DNA of 64,000 bases from Symsagittifera roscoffensis (taxonomy: Eukaryota; Xenacoelomorpha; Acoela; Convolutidae): the NCBI RefSeq assembly GCF_963678635.1, contig NC_087066.1:13500517-13564516 (forward strand), in the 5' to 3' direction. The notes beneath the pieces are model-generated. The model ran no database searches and had not been told where the DNA came from. It saw nothing but the letters and a program-made list of their open reading frames with translations. Position numbers and translations under genes: made by a program. Each line of letters starts with the position of its first letter. Position 1 is the first letter of the stretch. Shown piece by piece: positions 23,561-33,272 of the stretch.

Positions 23561-23830
23561 CTACAACTTTTGAAAATTAGTTTTGGTTTTTTTTAACTTT
23601 CTGAATCCTGAAAAAATATGAATTTTTTTTGAAGTTTTGATGATTTCAATATTTTGAAGTTTGATAATTTCAACTTTGTGAAATTTTGAAAATTTAATTT
23701 TTTGGTAATTTCAACTTTTGGAATTTTGATAAATTCAACTTTTTGAATTTTGATAATCTGTTTCTTGAGATTTTGAAAATTTCAAAATTTTGAAAATTTT
23801 AATTGTGAGTGAATTTTTGAAACTTGTGTG

Positions 23831-23847
23831 CCTCACTGGTCGCACCA
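23831..23847 (-). other. Primer-binding site of element A
   Basis: Directly inside the 5' LTR, the minus strand reads TGGTGCGACCAGTGAGG. This is complementary to a tRNA 3' end finishing ...GGTCGCACCA. Starting with TGG right at the LTR edge is the classic arrangement. I cannot name the tRNA. Confidence 0.75.
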
Positions 23848-24281
23848 ATTATTCCGAACTAACTTGACTTAATTTATGGTGATCGACCAAATCGCAGCTA
23901 GTTGGAATAAGGGGTCTTTCTGAATGTTAAGACTTTCCTATTCTTATTCAACAGACAAAGTTTCTTTCACTCGTAAATAAGTTTATGATTTCAAATATAG
24001 GGGACACCCATAAAATATAGAACATGGGTTATTGGATATAGATTGATTGTGATAGTGACAGTGATTGTGATTGTGATGATTTGGTATATTTTCGCTTGGC
24101 TTATATACCGTACATTTTCATATTTTCAACATTCCATCTGTTGGTTAAACCAATCAGAAAGAGACAACATATGTCGTAATGTTTGCTTTTGGTGACATTT
24201 TATTAACCGAGCAAACACATAACTTCAAGCTAGCATATGGTAAAAGTTTAAGAAATGTGCTTCTGATTTCAATTCAGAACA
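23848..24281 (-). repeat. Element A 5' LTR
   Basis: 434 bp, the fuller of the two LTRs. It begins ATTATTCCG next to the primer site on the plus strand and ends CAGAACA. It carries the same GATTGT microsatellite and CCAATCAGAAAGAGACAAC block as the left copy. Confidence 0.88.
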
Positions 24282-24364
24282 TTGTGTACTCCGAGGAATT
24301 TTGCCAAAATATGTACGTCTGGCTCGAGACTTCCGCGGTTCAATAATGATAAACTAGGGTCAAA

Positions 24365-25730
24365 ATGGGAGAAAATAAAAAGACTAGACTCGGGCGGTTG
24401 CTTGCGCTATCGTTCTATGAGCGTTTTCTTGAGCTGCGTGGAAACTTTGTGTTTCCCGGTAAGTAAGTAATGCAGTCAATCCAGAAAACAACTCGACTTG
24501 GGGCGGGCGCACTCAATTAAAATAGGTTCGAGTGTAATCGGGTTTATAGTTCTACAGTCATCGGTTAGGACAGGAGTGTTGCTCATGGCCAAACCCAATC
24601 GCTCGTATAACTGTTGACCCACTTTTTTTAAGTTGATCCACTGTAATGATATATTTAGATTTTGAAAAATTTAAAAGTTTTTCAACAAAATAAATCAAAA
24701 AATTTCTGGAAAGTTATCGGTTTCTCATAGTTTTCTTTTTCGGAATATCGTGTATCTACTTAAGTCGAAGGTTTTTTTTGTTTTTTCAACTCGCTTTTGA
24801 CTTGAATTTAGAGCGTTTTCAAACGTTGAAAAAAAGCTAAATCTTAAATTTCAATGCTGCCGGTTTTAACATTTTGTATAGTAATTTGCTATTTTTTTTT
24901 CGTGTTTAAACGTTTTTCAGGCGATATGGCGTGAGCTTATTTGATTGATTTTGTTGTCTCATTTTATTTCGTTTGAAGAGAGAAACTAGTTTTTTTTTTT
25001 CATGATTCGAAGCGAACATTAAACAATTCCAAAATCAAGCTGAAAAATGTTGTATGACCATTTTATCCGGGCTCATAGGGAGTCTGCTATAGTTTTTTCT
25101 GCATGATTTCCAATCGATAAATTTCGACTAATGTTTATTGAATGCTGGCAATCATTTTCGCGATAAGATTTTTTCGAAATGTTTTTTTTTAGGTGGTGGC
25201 CTTCCGCTAGCTGCCATTCTTTATTTGTTTTGTATCGCAAGTGGTGCGATGCTTTGCTTTGCCTCTGTGTGGAGTATTGTTTTTTTTAGCTTTGGTTGAT
25301 TTTTTTGCTTCGCAACTTACGCGAAGCTCCGCTTTACTTCTATGATGGAGCTTAGATAGCCTAGAGAGACCGCGATACAAAATCACCGTCCTTGCAAAAT
25401 CACCGATGCAAATGGGTTCTTGGATGCTAGATTTTCAGCTTTTAAAAATTCCAAAACGAATTTTGTATAATTTATCCTCATAATCCCCTTATGGAGAAAG
25501 CATCACAAAAGTCAAATTATGCAAAGCATCGTTTAAGGAGATTTTGGTTAGGAGTTTTTGGCCTCCCCAGACCATCAGGCAGAAACATGAAAAGTTTTCG
25601 CAAGCAACTATGCTGTGGTCAACCTGCTCAAGCTTTCTTTAAGTACTCGCTACCATGCCTTGTTTTTGTAGTAGTTATCAGTTTTTTGAGCAAAGGATTT
25701 AAATCATGTTATATTGTAACGTCGAAATAA
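24365..25730 (+). CDS. Possible two-exon gene for a small membrane protein
   Basis: Exon 1 is 24365-24458 (ATG, 31 codons plus 1 nt), followed by a perfect GTAAGTAAGT donor. Exon 2 is 25552-25730 after ttttggttag. The phases agree and give 90 residues. The N-terminus is basic and amphipathic (RLLALSFYERFLELRGNF); a Cys pair follows (LCCG). A hydrophobic segment near residues 67-80 (LPCLVFVVVISFL) suits a single membrane span. An AATAAA lies 8 nt after the stop codon. I do not recognise the family. The acceptor is only moderate, and another acceptor at 25570 plus a 10-nt micro-exon near 24920 would also keep frame. It starts just beyond the element A LTR. Confidence 0.4.
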
Positions 25731-25841
25731 CGTATGAAATAAATCGAAATTTAATGTAAATAAATACTGTAAATTGCGCGTTCAAACTTTGCCAATAAGG
25801 TAAGTTCCAGATATTCATAGCTCGCAGAATTATTTTTCAAG

Positions 25842-26586
25842 CAGGGTTGCAAAAAAACATGATTCTGACAAAAGAAAACGTTTAAAACGTTTTAAACATG
25901 TTTAAAACAAAAAAAAACATATACATAAGTGACAAAATTAGCTGCTCAGCACGCGTTTTATGAAAGTTAGTTTTTCAAGTTTTTCCATGCCAAGACGGTT
26001 TCGAAGGTCGTCTTGGATATAGCCCATTGTCGAAAACATTCTTTCAAGACCAGCTGAACTGGGACAGTTTTTCCATCTTCAATGCGATTTCTCCAATTTC
26101 CTTCGAAATATTTCCCATTGCTATTTGATTGTTCAAAAAATTTACCCTTTTTTGTCTGTGTATTCTTGGAGTTCGTTTTTTAGAACCGGTAAGTTCTATC
26201 CAATAAAGTTAATGACTTCACTGTTGCACTCCGGATGCTTCGCTTTAATCGAGTCGATGCACGCTTGCGTTCGTTCTCCGTTAAATCTTCGCCGAAATAC
26301 AATGGGCATAACAAATAGGCAGTGAATATAAGCGCTATTAGTACGGTTCTATAACTTGGCTTACAAATCACTGATATTGCTACAAACCATTTGACCGGAA
26401 TGAAATTTCGGATTCTAATTGATTTTCCAATGATTCTCAATTGTATGACGCGCTCAGAAAGCGTTCAAATATTGACCAATCATGAGTCGCTGTTTTAAAC
26501 GCTGAAATTCGTGTTGTTTTGGACAGTGTTTTAAACGTGTTTAAAACATGTTTTAAACAAGCTCTGTTTTGAACATTGCAACCCTG
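25842..26586 (-). mobile_element. hAT-superfamily transposon relic, internally deleted
   Basis: 745 bp bounded by perfect 11-bp terminal inverted repeats (CAGGGTTGCAA ... TTGCAACCCTG) and flanked by a perfect 8-bp direct duplication, TTTTCAAG, at 25834-25841 and 26587-26594. An 8-bp target site and CAGGG ends are hAT hallmarks. Subterminal TTTAAAAC/GTTTTAAA words cluster at both ends (25881-25909 and 26527-26560). Confidence 0.92.
25935..26440 (-). pseudogene. hAT transposase C-terminal relic
   Basis: Minus-strand fragments of the transposase. The upstream part, 26330-26190, reads GEDLTENERKRA in one frame and IDSIKAKHPECNSEVINF in another. The C-terminal dimerisation region, at about 26075-25940, reads CPSSAGLERMFSTMGYIQDD then LRNRLGMEKLEKLTFIKR. 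This matches the hAT C-terminal pattern (SSAGxERxFS ... RNRL). The DNA-binding domain and most of the catalytic core are missing. Frameshifts separate the pieces. Confidence 0.85.
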
Positions 26587-26795
26587 TTTTCAAGGGAATG
26601 CAGGATGCTGAATACTTATATAGGATGTTTCTTAGCAGCTCTTAATGGTTTGGTGTTAATTTTACAGTTCAATCCTCATCTATGAAGATTTAGATTATTT
26701 CTACTAATAAATTTATGCTCTTCCTTCACTCTGTTTTAATCTCTACCAGTATGGTAATAATTTGTTAAACTAGGGAGTGTATGTATAACAATAGC

Positions 26796-27105
26796 CTAAC
26801 TGGTATAAATGCCTCTTGAATTAAACTTGGCCCTTGCGGTGTTCTCTAACAGAGTTAAGACAATGGATCTAAAAGAGAATTTCAACTGGTAATCAGAGAT
26901 GTATGCAGCACCTCCACTTGAATAAATTACATGAAATTTGAATGTTATATAATATGGTTGCTTTTCACATTGTTCACCCTCAAGTTTTAGTGGCATGTTT
27001 AGCGCCGCTTTGACAGTGATGTCCAGTCGAAAATTGCCTGATTTTTCAACCTTGAACCAATCTAAAAATTTTTCACCAAATCTTAGTTTGTCCAATTCGG
27101 CTTTT
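26796..27105 (-). CDS. Possible terminal exon of an unidentified gene
   Basis: An open minus-strand frame of about 100 codons ends at 26796. Its composition is protein-like, with a basic/aromatic start (FGEKFLDWFKVEKSGNF), a Cys-bearing middle and an alternating hydrophobic stretch (YITFKFHVIYSSGG) that suggests beta strands. An acceptor-like tract (ccattttttcaaaag) lies just upstream of the frame. No family recognised, and I could not securely link it to other exons. Confidence 0.33.
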
Positions 27106-27286
27106 GAAAAAATGGCAAAAAAAAATTATAATACTCTCATGCGCATTTCCGTCCCAGTCATTTTCGTCCCAGTCATTTCCATCCCAGTTATTTGCGCCCC
27201 AAAACCATTCCCTTTATTTCGCTGTGATATACATTATCAAACATACGTATGATAAAACAAATGTATATAATTAATTAATTAATTGT

Positions 27287-27606
27287 AGTTCCTGCGAATC
27301 GCAGAGGAGCTATCAGTAGGCCTTAACAGTCCTGTCGAGGATAGTCCGTTTGTATTATTTCCCACATTCCAGACTGTGTTATTTTGTTGAGCGAAGCTCT
27401 TTTTTGCGACTCAAGGCCGTTTTTGTGCATCTAGAACTTTCACGTGGTACCACTTTTGCGGCCAAATTTGGTCAGGTTGTGGTAGACCTGAAGCTAGAGG
27501 TCAAGTGAGAGCTCGTCCTCACCCACTATCATTGCCATGGCATGGGATGGATTACACGATCTGACGATTCTAAAGTGAACGCCTTACCACTATGCTAAGT
27601 GCCCCT
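27287..27606 (-). mobile_element. tRNA-derived SINE, copy 1 (fullest)
   Basis: On the minus strand it starts with a tRNA-like head holding an A-box-like TAGCATAGTGG and a decayed B box. The body has TTGACCTCTAGCTTCAGGTC, a GAGCGAAGCTC hairpin-like string near 27392, and a tail with GCGATTCGCAGGAAC next to an (ATTA)n run. The body and tail recur at 42357-42602 and 55327-55496. Confidence 0.8.
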
Positions 27607-27681
27607 TATCATCAAACATATATCATTAAACGTATATTATCAAAGATAAGTATACAGTATCAAACATTTCAGTAGGTTAAA

Positions 27682-27881
27682 TTACGTGCATTGACATTGG
27701 GGTGGAAATGACTGAGAGCCAAAAGGTTCAAGTTTATTGGAATTTTTTCGGGCACAAGCAGAGTGTATTAAATTGCCGCATATCGCTGTTTGAAATTGGG
27801 GGAACATGACAGAGCGAAGATTTGGAGTAGCGCGGAAAAAATCTTTGATTCCGCTGCTTGGCTCGTACTCAGAATGCATTC
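27682..27881 (-). CDS. Possible exon of an unidentified minus-strand gene
   Basis: Starts after a strong acceptor (acctactttttcag) and stays open for 65 codons to a TAA at 27682. The frame includes MHSEYEPSSGIKDFF and a Cys-rich end (QCQC). A GTAATT donor overlaps the stop, so it could also be internal. No family recognised. Whether it joins the candidate exon at 26796-27105 across the SINE is unknown. Confidence 0.28.
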
Positions 27882-27891
27882 CTGAAAAAGT

Positions 27892-28236
27892 AGGTAAATT
27901 GAATCAAAATTGATTGGTTTAATATTGATCGTTTCTAAGTAAATCGGTTGAATCAGTTGGTTTTTGGTTGAATCATTTAATCAAACCATTTTTTCTAAAC
28001 CACTTGTGAAAAAAATGGACATCTCATATCGTGAAAAAAGGAAGTCACTGCTCAGTGGCCATGAATAACTCATACACACAGTCTTCTGTTATGGTTGTGG
28101 AGCAAATTGTGATAATTCCTTTGTTTGGCTCGCTGAATAAGTGTACTGAAAGTTCTTTGATTTCTGGAAGGTGTAATCTAACCATTTTTGCCGATAGTTA
28201 TTATCATACTTATTGTGAATTTCAGATCTGTGTTAG
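27892..28236. other. Spacer before Rab9, leader region
   Basis: Two acceptor-like sites lie close to the Rab9 start: gaatttcag at 28225 and gtgttag immediately before the ATG. A 5' leader exon or trans-splice may join here. No other gene seen. Confidence 0.4.
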
Positions 28237-30283
28237 ATGGCCAACAGACGCACAACAACCATGCAGTCCCATACGGGAGGGGGAATTCGGGCTAGTTTCC
28301 TCAAGGTCATCCTATTAGGCGATGGGATGGTGGGGAAGACGTCTTTAATGAACAGATTCGTGACGAATAAGTACTCGGAGACTCTGTTGAGGACGATAGG
28401 AGTGGAGTTTCTGAATAAGGACTTGATTGTGAATGGACAGACTTACACTTTGCAGATCTGGGACACCGCTGGTTGGATTTTGTTTGATGTTATTATATAT
28501 CTATCTTGTCTTCTACAGCCCCATAATTCATCTAAAGTCATTGGAAATGTGTTCTACATGGCGTCGAATGGGGATTAGCGTTGACCCAATTATCAGTCCC
28601 CTCCCCCTCCCCCCCCCCCCCCCCCACTCATATAAATAATGTAACCGACACTCACATTGTGTCCTATCAGCTAGCCTGAAAGTCTAAAAGATCAAATTTT
28701 CAGACCCTGTAACAGGGAGTCAAGTTTCAAATTGTGAATACACGGAAGTTGGGAAACTATTTGATGAGATCTGTCTGAAAACCAGTCTTGAAAAACTTGA
28801 ATGTGTTGTATATTCTGTAACTTAACGTCTTGTCATTGGCAAAAGCATACCTGTTAATTTTCTATTTAGATGTTTTGATCACTTAAGTTTTCGTTTCAGC
28901 TTAATAGTTCTCTTGAGGTACGTACTTTAGTGCATGGTAAATTGCCTGTTAATTTAGTTGCTTGCTCTGGTCTGTCTTTTAGTAACTCTTTGGCTCTTGT
29001 GTATTTGGATTGTATAAATACAATGACTGTTGAAACATGATTGATAATAACTAAGATAACTCGCAAAAAATCGGAATGGTATCGGGGGCGGATTAGTTTT
29101 TTTGGGGAGTCGTAGTCAAATATTTTCAGCCACTTTCATTGACATTGTTGTTCAGGTCAGGTAACCTGGTTTTATGGTATCTCATGGATCACTTTAGAGA
29201 CGTCGTTTTCTGGCTACAGCTTCCCTTGCATCTGAATATCGATCCCCATTGAAACACGATGATGCAATAAGAGTGATCATCCAAATACGGTTGCAGTTTT
29301 TAAATATTTGTTACTAACGGACTCATGTCATTAATTTTGCTTCTAAATGTACTTGGTTCTGCTTTTTCAGCCTCACTTTCTGGCGTAGTGTTCTTTTGTT
29401 TAACACCAGAAAATCTACCCGTTAAAAAATTATCCGTTTTCGTGTTTACTCATTTTGCGCATGTTTGACTTGACTGGGGCAGAAATTTTACCGCAAGCAG
29501 AAATTTGTATATGAGTAAGTTATGCAAAGATGATGTGATGAATGAAGCAGCCTTAAAAGAACTTATGATGATTATCATTAAATTTAAGAATATTGCCTCT
29601 GCAGGTCAGGAGCAGTTCAAATCTCTGCGCACCCCCTTCTACAGAGGCAGTGACGTGTGTCTGCTAGTGTTCTCCCTCACCAACAGGGAGTCATTTGAGA
29701 ACCTGGAGTACTGGAAGAAGGAGTTTTTCTACCATGCAGACGTGCACAACTACGAGTTCCCATTCGTCCTCCTAGGCAACAAGAGCGACGCCACTGATTC
29801 CAGAGTGGTAAACCAGGTATTGCCTCATTTAACATTGTCCATAGTCCAAAATATGAAAAAGTTTGAACGTTAGATACAAAATAGACAAAAATCATGTAAG
29901 TATTTTAGAATCGATTACTGTTCAATCAATCTTCCCCTATTGTACCTATCTTTTCTAACGGGTTTGCATCATTATATCCATCGATATATAATTATATAAT
30001 AGTTGATCGATAAACGACTTTAAAAGTTTTTGAACTTCGTATTTTGAATCTCTTATTTTTGGTGCAGGATGAAATAGAGGAGTTTGTGCGACTCTGTCCA
30101 AATATGGAATATTACGAGACAAGTGCGAAGAAGAATGAGAATGTGGAAAAGGCATTCATAGCAGCAATCGACAAGTTCCAGAAGTTCGAAGAGGACGCAC
30201 TCAACAAAGACCCCTTCAAAAATGACCCGAACAAGGTCGATTTGGACAAGATCAAACGAAAGAATAGATCATGTAACTGCTAG
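28237..30283 (+). CDS. RAB9: Rab9 small GTPase
   Basis: Three exons, 28237-28471, 29605-29816 and 30068-30283, give 220 residues. Rab9 controls late endosome-to-Golgi transport, including recycling of mannose-6-phosphate receptors. P-loop GDGMVGKTS is at residues 28-36, switch I RTIGVEF at about 52-58, WDTAGQE at 75-81, NKSD at 137-140 and ETSAK in the last exon. The PFYRGSD and FLNKDL motifs are typical of Rab9. It ends CNC, a double-cysteine site for geranylgeranylation. The N-terminus is about 15 residues longer than vertebrate Rab9, and a second in-frame ATG is at codon 9. Introns are 1133 and 251 bp; the first donor is weak (GTTGGA). The first intron holds a 17-C run. Confidence 0.97.
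28600..28626 (+). repeat. C homopolymer tract in Rab9 intron 1
   Basis: Seventeen consecutive C at 28609-28625, preceded by C4-5 runs separated by single T. The opposite strand could form a G-quadruplex. It could equally be an assembly-sensitive homopolymer. Confidence 0.9.
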
Positions 30284-30392
30284 ATGAATTCTTATTTGTT
30301 CAATCATTACGTACATTGATTCGAAAACTAAAGACCATTATAAATCGCGACATTCAAGTATGTCTAAAACTATTATGTGATTTCAGTGTGTT

Positions 30393-30398
30393 AATAAA
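30393..30398 (+). promoter_or_regulatory. Polyadenylation signal of Rab9
   Basis: Canonical AATAAA, 110 nt after the Rab9 stop codon, followed by a T-rich stretch. Confidence 0.7.
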
Positions 30399-30684
30399 AA
30401 TAGAAATGTCGACACAATTATTGCGCGTTTCATTTAGTTTATTCATGATATGGTTTTCGAACTCCAATACGTTTGATTGAAAATTCAGATCTTAATATAC
30501 ATGCTATTTTGTTACTTCTATAAATGATTGCAGTAAATACGATATGTTGCATAAGTGTGTTTATATTTCATCCTTTTAAAATTGAATATAAAATTAGCCT
30601 TTGAATTAGTGCATTGTAAATATTAAGGCAATGATATTTTTCTAGAAGGCGTTTTTCAAGCAATTGGGAAAGTCGCTAAGAAGC

Positions 30685-30805
30685 ATCAGCATAGTGGTGT
30701 GGGCTTTCTGTTGGCATCGCCATAGCGAGGTTTCGATGCCATGTCATGGCTGCAATTGTGTGTGATGTCTAGCTCCCACTTGACCTTTCAGAAACTTCAA
30801 GAGAC
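30685..30805 (+). mobile_element. tRNA-derived SINE, copy 4 (5' part)
   Basis: A tRNA-like head with CAGCATAGTGG (A box) and GGTTTCGATGCC (B box, 30729-30740), then GTCTAGCTCCCACTTGACC, similar to the body of copy 1. The 3' half is missing or unrecognisable. Confidence 0.65.
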
Positions 30806-30974
30806 TTTTAGTTTTCAACAGAAGAAAGAACGAACATTTTTAAATGTTTCGTCGTTGAAATTCATGACTGAAGTTTGACGTATGATGGATAAAACAAGCC
30901 GGATCAAAAACAGAAAACTGAACTAACCAAATGTTCAAGTAAACCCCAATGCTGTTTATTGGAAAACTGATCAT

Positions 30975-31250
30975 TTAAATAAACACCCGGATGTTAGCTA
31001 TATAGTAATTATTTTGGTGAATTGTCAGATAAATGTTCTCTGCAAGTTTTGGTATGTTTTCATGGGAAGGGAAATTTATGTGATGGCCGTTAAAGTCCTG
31101 TTTGTCAATGGAGTTTTGAGAACAAAAATTCAAACTCATTGTGCTTTTGCAAAGATTTTCGGCTTCTAGAACACATCGCTGACAATCGTCGATAGAAATA
31201 CCAGAAAACGCTTTGTTGGAAACTAATTTGTGATCCGGAATGATCTTCAA
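30975..31250 (-). CDS. Terminal exon with PAN/apple-like cysteine pattern, g
   Basis: A minus-strand frame of about 90 codons ending at 30975. It contains FSGISIDDCQRCVLEAENLC followed by KSTMSLNFCSQ. The spacing of four cysteines after an IS-x-x-x-C start resembles a PAN/apple module, a domain of secreted or surface proteins that binds proteins or carbohydrates. A minus-strand AATAAA lies at 30955-30960, 15 nt past the stop, supporting a true 3' end. The start is uncertain; an acceptor-like AAATTAG lies near 31218. Upstream exons are not found. The gene would converge on Rab9. Confidence 0.4.
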   Translation of the reverse strand: MKIIPDHKLVSNKAFSGISIDDCQRCVLEAENLCKSTMSLNFCSQNSIDKQDFNGHHINFPSHENIPKLAENIYLTIHQNNYYIANIRVFI

Positions 31251-31639
31251 GAACAGTTTCGTTCTTCAAATAGATTGAGGAAACGACATCAAAGTATTAG
31301 CTAATTTGGTCATTTTGAAACTTGAACCTGTCTTCCGTGACTGCAATCTTATCATATTTCGCGTGTGAGTGTTAAGTGGAGCAATGCTCTTTCATTTTTA
31401 CACCGAAGACTTTAGTCAAGGTGTTATGGTATCGTGTAACGGGTTTTTTTTTTAATGTTGTCTGTTGTCAACTGTCGACAAATAACGTCCACAGTTATCA
31501 ATTATCATGTGGGCTGGACTATATCGCGCTATGTCACGTGATTGCGTATGTTTGTTTCTTTATTTGTTCATCTTTATTTATTTAATTATCTGTTCATCTT
31601 TATTTATTTAATTATCTGTTCTTCTATTTATATATACAT
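31251..31639. other. Spacer, no gene seen
   Basis: AT-rich; ends in TTATTTATTTAATTATCTGTTC repeats just ahead of the minisatellite. Nothing else supported. Confidence 0.5.
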
Positions 31640-32520
31640 TTAGTTCTACGATTGTTATTTCAGGTCCTTTGTCAATATTTCAGGCTCTTTGTCAATATAG
31701 CAAAATTTTGGTGTATATATGTGTTAGTAAGATTTTTTGTTCTACAACGTTTATTCAGGCTCTTTGTCGATATAGCAAAATATTGGTGTATACATGTGTT
31801 AGTACGATTTTAGCTCTAGAATTGTTATTTCAGGCTCTTCGTCAATATAGCAATATTTTAGCGTATACATGTGTTAGTACCATTTTTAGTTCTCGAACTG
31901 TTATTTTATGATCTATGTCAATATATCAAAATTTTAGTGTATACATGTGTTATTACGATTTTTAGTTCTCGAACTGTTATTTCATGATCTTTGTCAATAT
32001 ATCAAAATTTTATTGTATACATGTGTTAGTACCATTTTTAGTTCTCGAACTGTTATTCCATGATCTTTGTCAATATAGCAAAATTTTGGTGTATACATGT
32101 GTTAGTACGATTTTTAGCTCTAGAACTGTTATTCCATAATCTTTGTCAATATAGCAAAAATTTGACGTATACATGTGTTAGTACGATTTTTAGCTCTCGA
32201 ACTGTTATTTCATGATCTTTGCCAATATAGCAAAATTTTGGTGTATACATGTGTTCGTACGATTTTTAGCTCACGAACTGTTATTTCAGGCCCTTTGTCA
32301 ATATAGTAAAATTTTGGTGTATACATGTGTTAGTACGATTTTTAGTTCTAGAAGTGTTATTTTATGATCTTCGTTGATATATCAAAAATTTAACCTATAC
32401 ATGTGCTAGTACGATTTTTAGTTCTAGAACTGTTATTTCAGGCTCTTTCTCGATATAGCAAAATTTTGGTGTATACATGTATTAGTACGATTTTTTGTTC
32501 TAGAACTGATATTCTTCAAT
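31640..32520 (+). repeat. Minisatellite, unit 75-76 bp, about 11 copies
   Basis: The string GTGTATACATGTGTTAGTAC recurs at 31711, 31786, 31861, 31937, 32013, 32089, 32165, 32241, 32317, 32393 and 32469. The first steps are 75 bp and the rest 76 bp. Each unit also has GTTCTAGAACTGTTATTTCA and TTTGTCAATATAGCAAAATT. Units alternate between TTTCAGGCTCTTTG and TTTCATGATCTTTG types. An apparent 80-codon frame at 31669-31911 simply follows the 75-bp units. Confidence 0.95.
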
Positions 32521-32730
32521 TATTAGTTGTTCAAGTTGTTTGGTTTTTGCTTCAGTTTCTATGCCTTCGGTGTATTGCGCGTAGCGCCTATGTTTTCAAA
32601 TTTGAGTTGCTTTCTTTGCGTGGTTGAACAGAGGAGCGAAAAAATTTCCTGGAACTTGAAGTTGAATTGGAAAGGAGTTATTTTTGCTGAATTAATAGAG
32701 AAATGAAAACAATTTATTGAAACAGGTTTT

Positions 32731-33272
32731 GTTCCGTCTTTCGATACGAAAGTAACGGAATATTTGTGCTCGGGGTGGGTTTTTTTCTTCAGACAAATTG
32801 CGACTTTTTAACTAACCATTTTTGACGGAATTTTTTTATATCATTCAAAAGTTATTGTTGTCCTGAGCTTAAATTTGAAAAGACATTTTGCATGTGATCA
32901 TTGTTTGAAAAATTATGGGGGTTTAAAGATTGGCGTTTTGGCCAATTTGGGACAATTAAAGCACGATATATTTCGCGCTATTAACGCGTAAGCGGAGATT
33001 TAATCCGTCTTAGAGATCGTTGCAAACTGGTTGAAAGAAGCTTATTTGCCATAATTGATGTGTTACTGGAAGCGAAAATCATCACTTTGTACTTTATATG
33101 GCGTGTGGGGGGATGATTTTTACAAAACATCTCCAATTTTTTTATACAAATTTTTTTTCATCTGATTTTCTTTTCTTTTTTACATTTAACTTTCTCATGT
33201 TATTACTGCTTCATAGACCTTAAAAGGCAGTCGGAACATTCAGGGATTCGCCCTGATACGAGCAGTCTTGTT
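32731..33272 (+). repeat. 540-bp dispersed repeat X, copy 1
   Basis: Matches 53983-54513 in opposite orientation over its whole length. Landmarks are TTTCGATACGAAAGTAACGG, TATTTCGCGCTATTAACGCG, GGCGTGTGGGGGGATGATTT and CCTTAAAAGGCAGTCGGAAC. No coding frame or terminal repeats are evident. Confidence 0.85.

Larger units (their letters stand above)
12849..24281 (-). mobile_element. Element A: decayed env-bearing Ty3/gypsy LTR retroelement with macro domain and antisense gene
   Basis: An 11.4-kb element transcribed right to left. In its own order it has a 5' LTR (23848-24281), primer-binding site, a basic Asn/Arg-rich gag end, aspartic protease, macro domain, reverse transcriptase, RNase H, integrase with Ser/Pro-rich tail, a plus-strand spliced frame pointing the other way, a Pro-rich stretch, envelope-like gene, an extra 3' frame and the 3' LTR (12849-13254). 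The LTRs differ by roughly 8 percent plus a 19-bp indel, and most frames carry stops or shifts, so the copy is old and inactive. I see no target duplication; the outer end of the left LTR has lost about 18 bp. Confidence 0.88.

Noticed and set aside
31669-31911. Apparent 25-residue tandem-repeat protein
   Set aside because: It follows 75-bp minisatellite units and loses frame as soon as the units become 76 bp.
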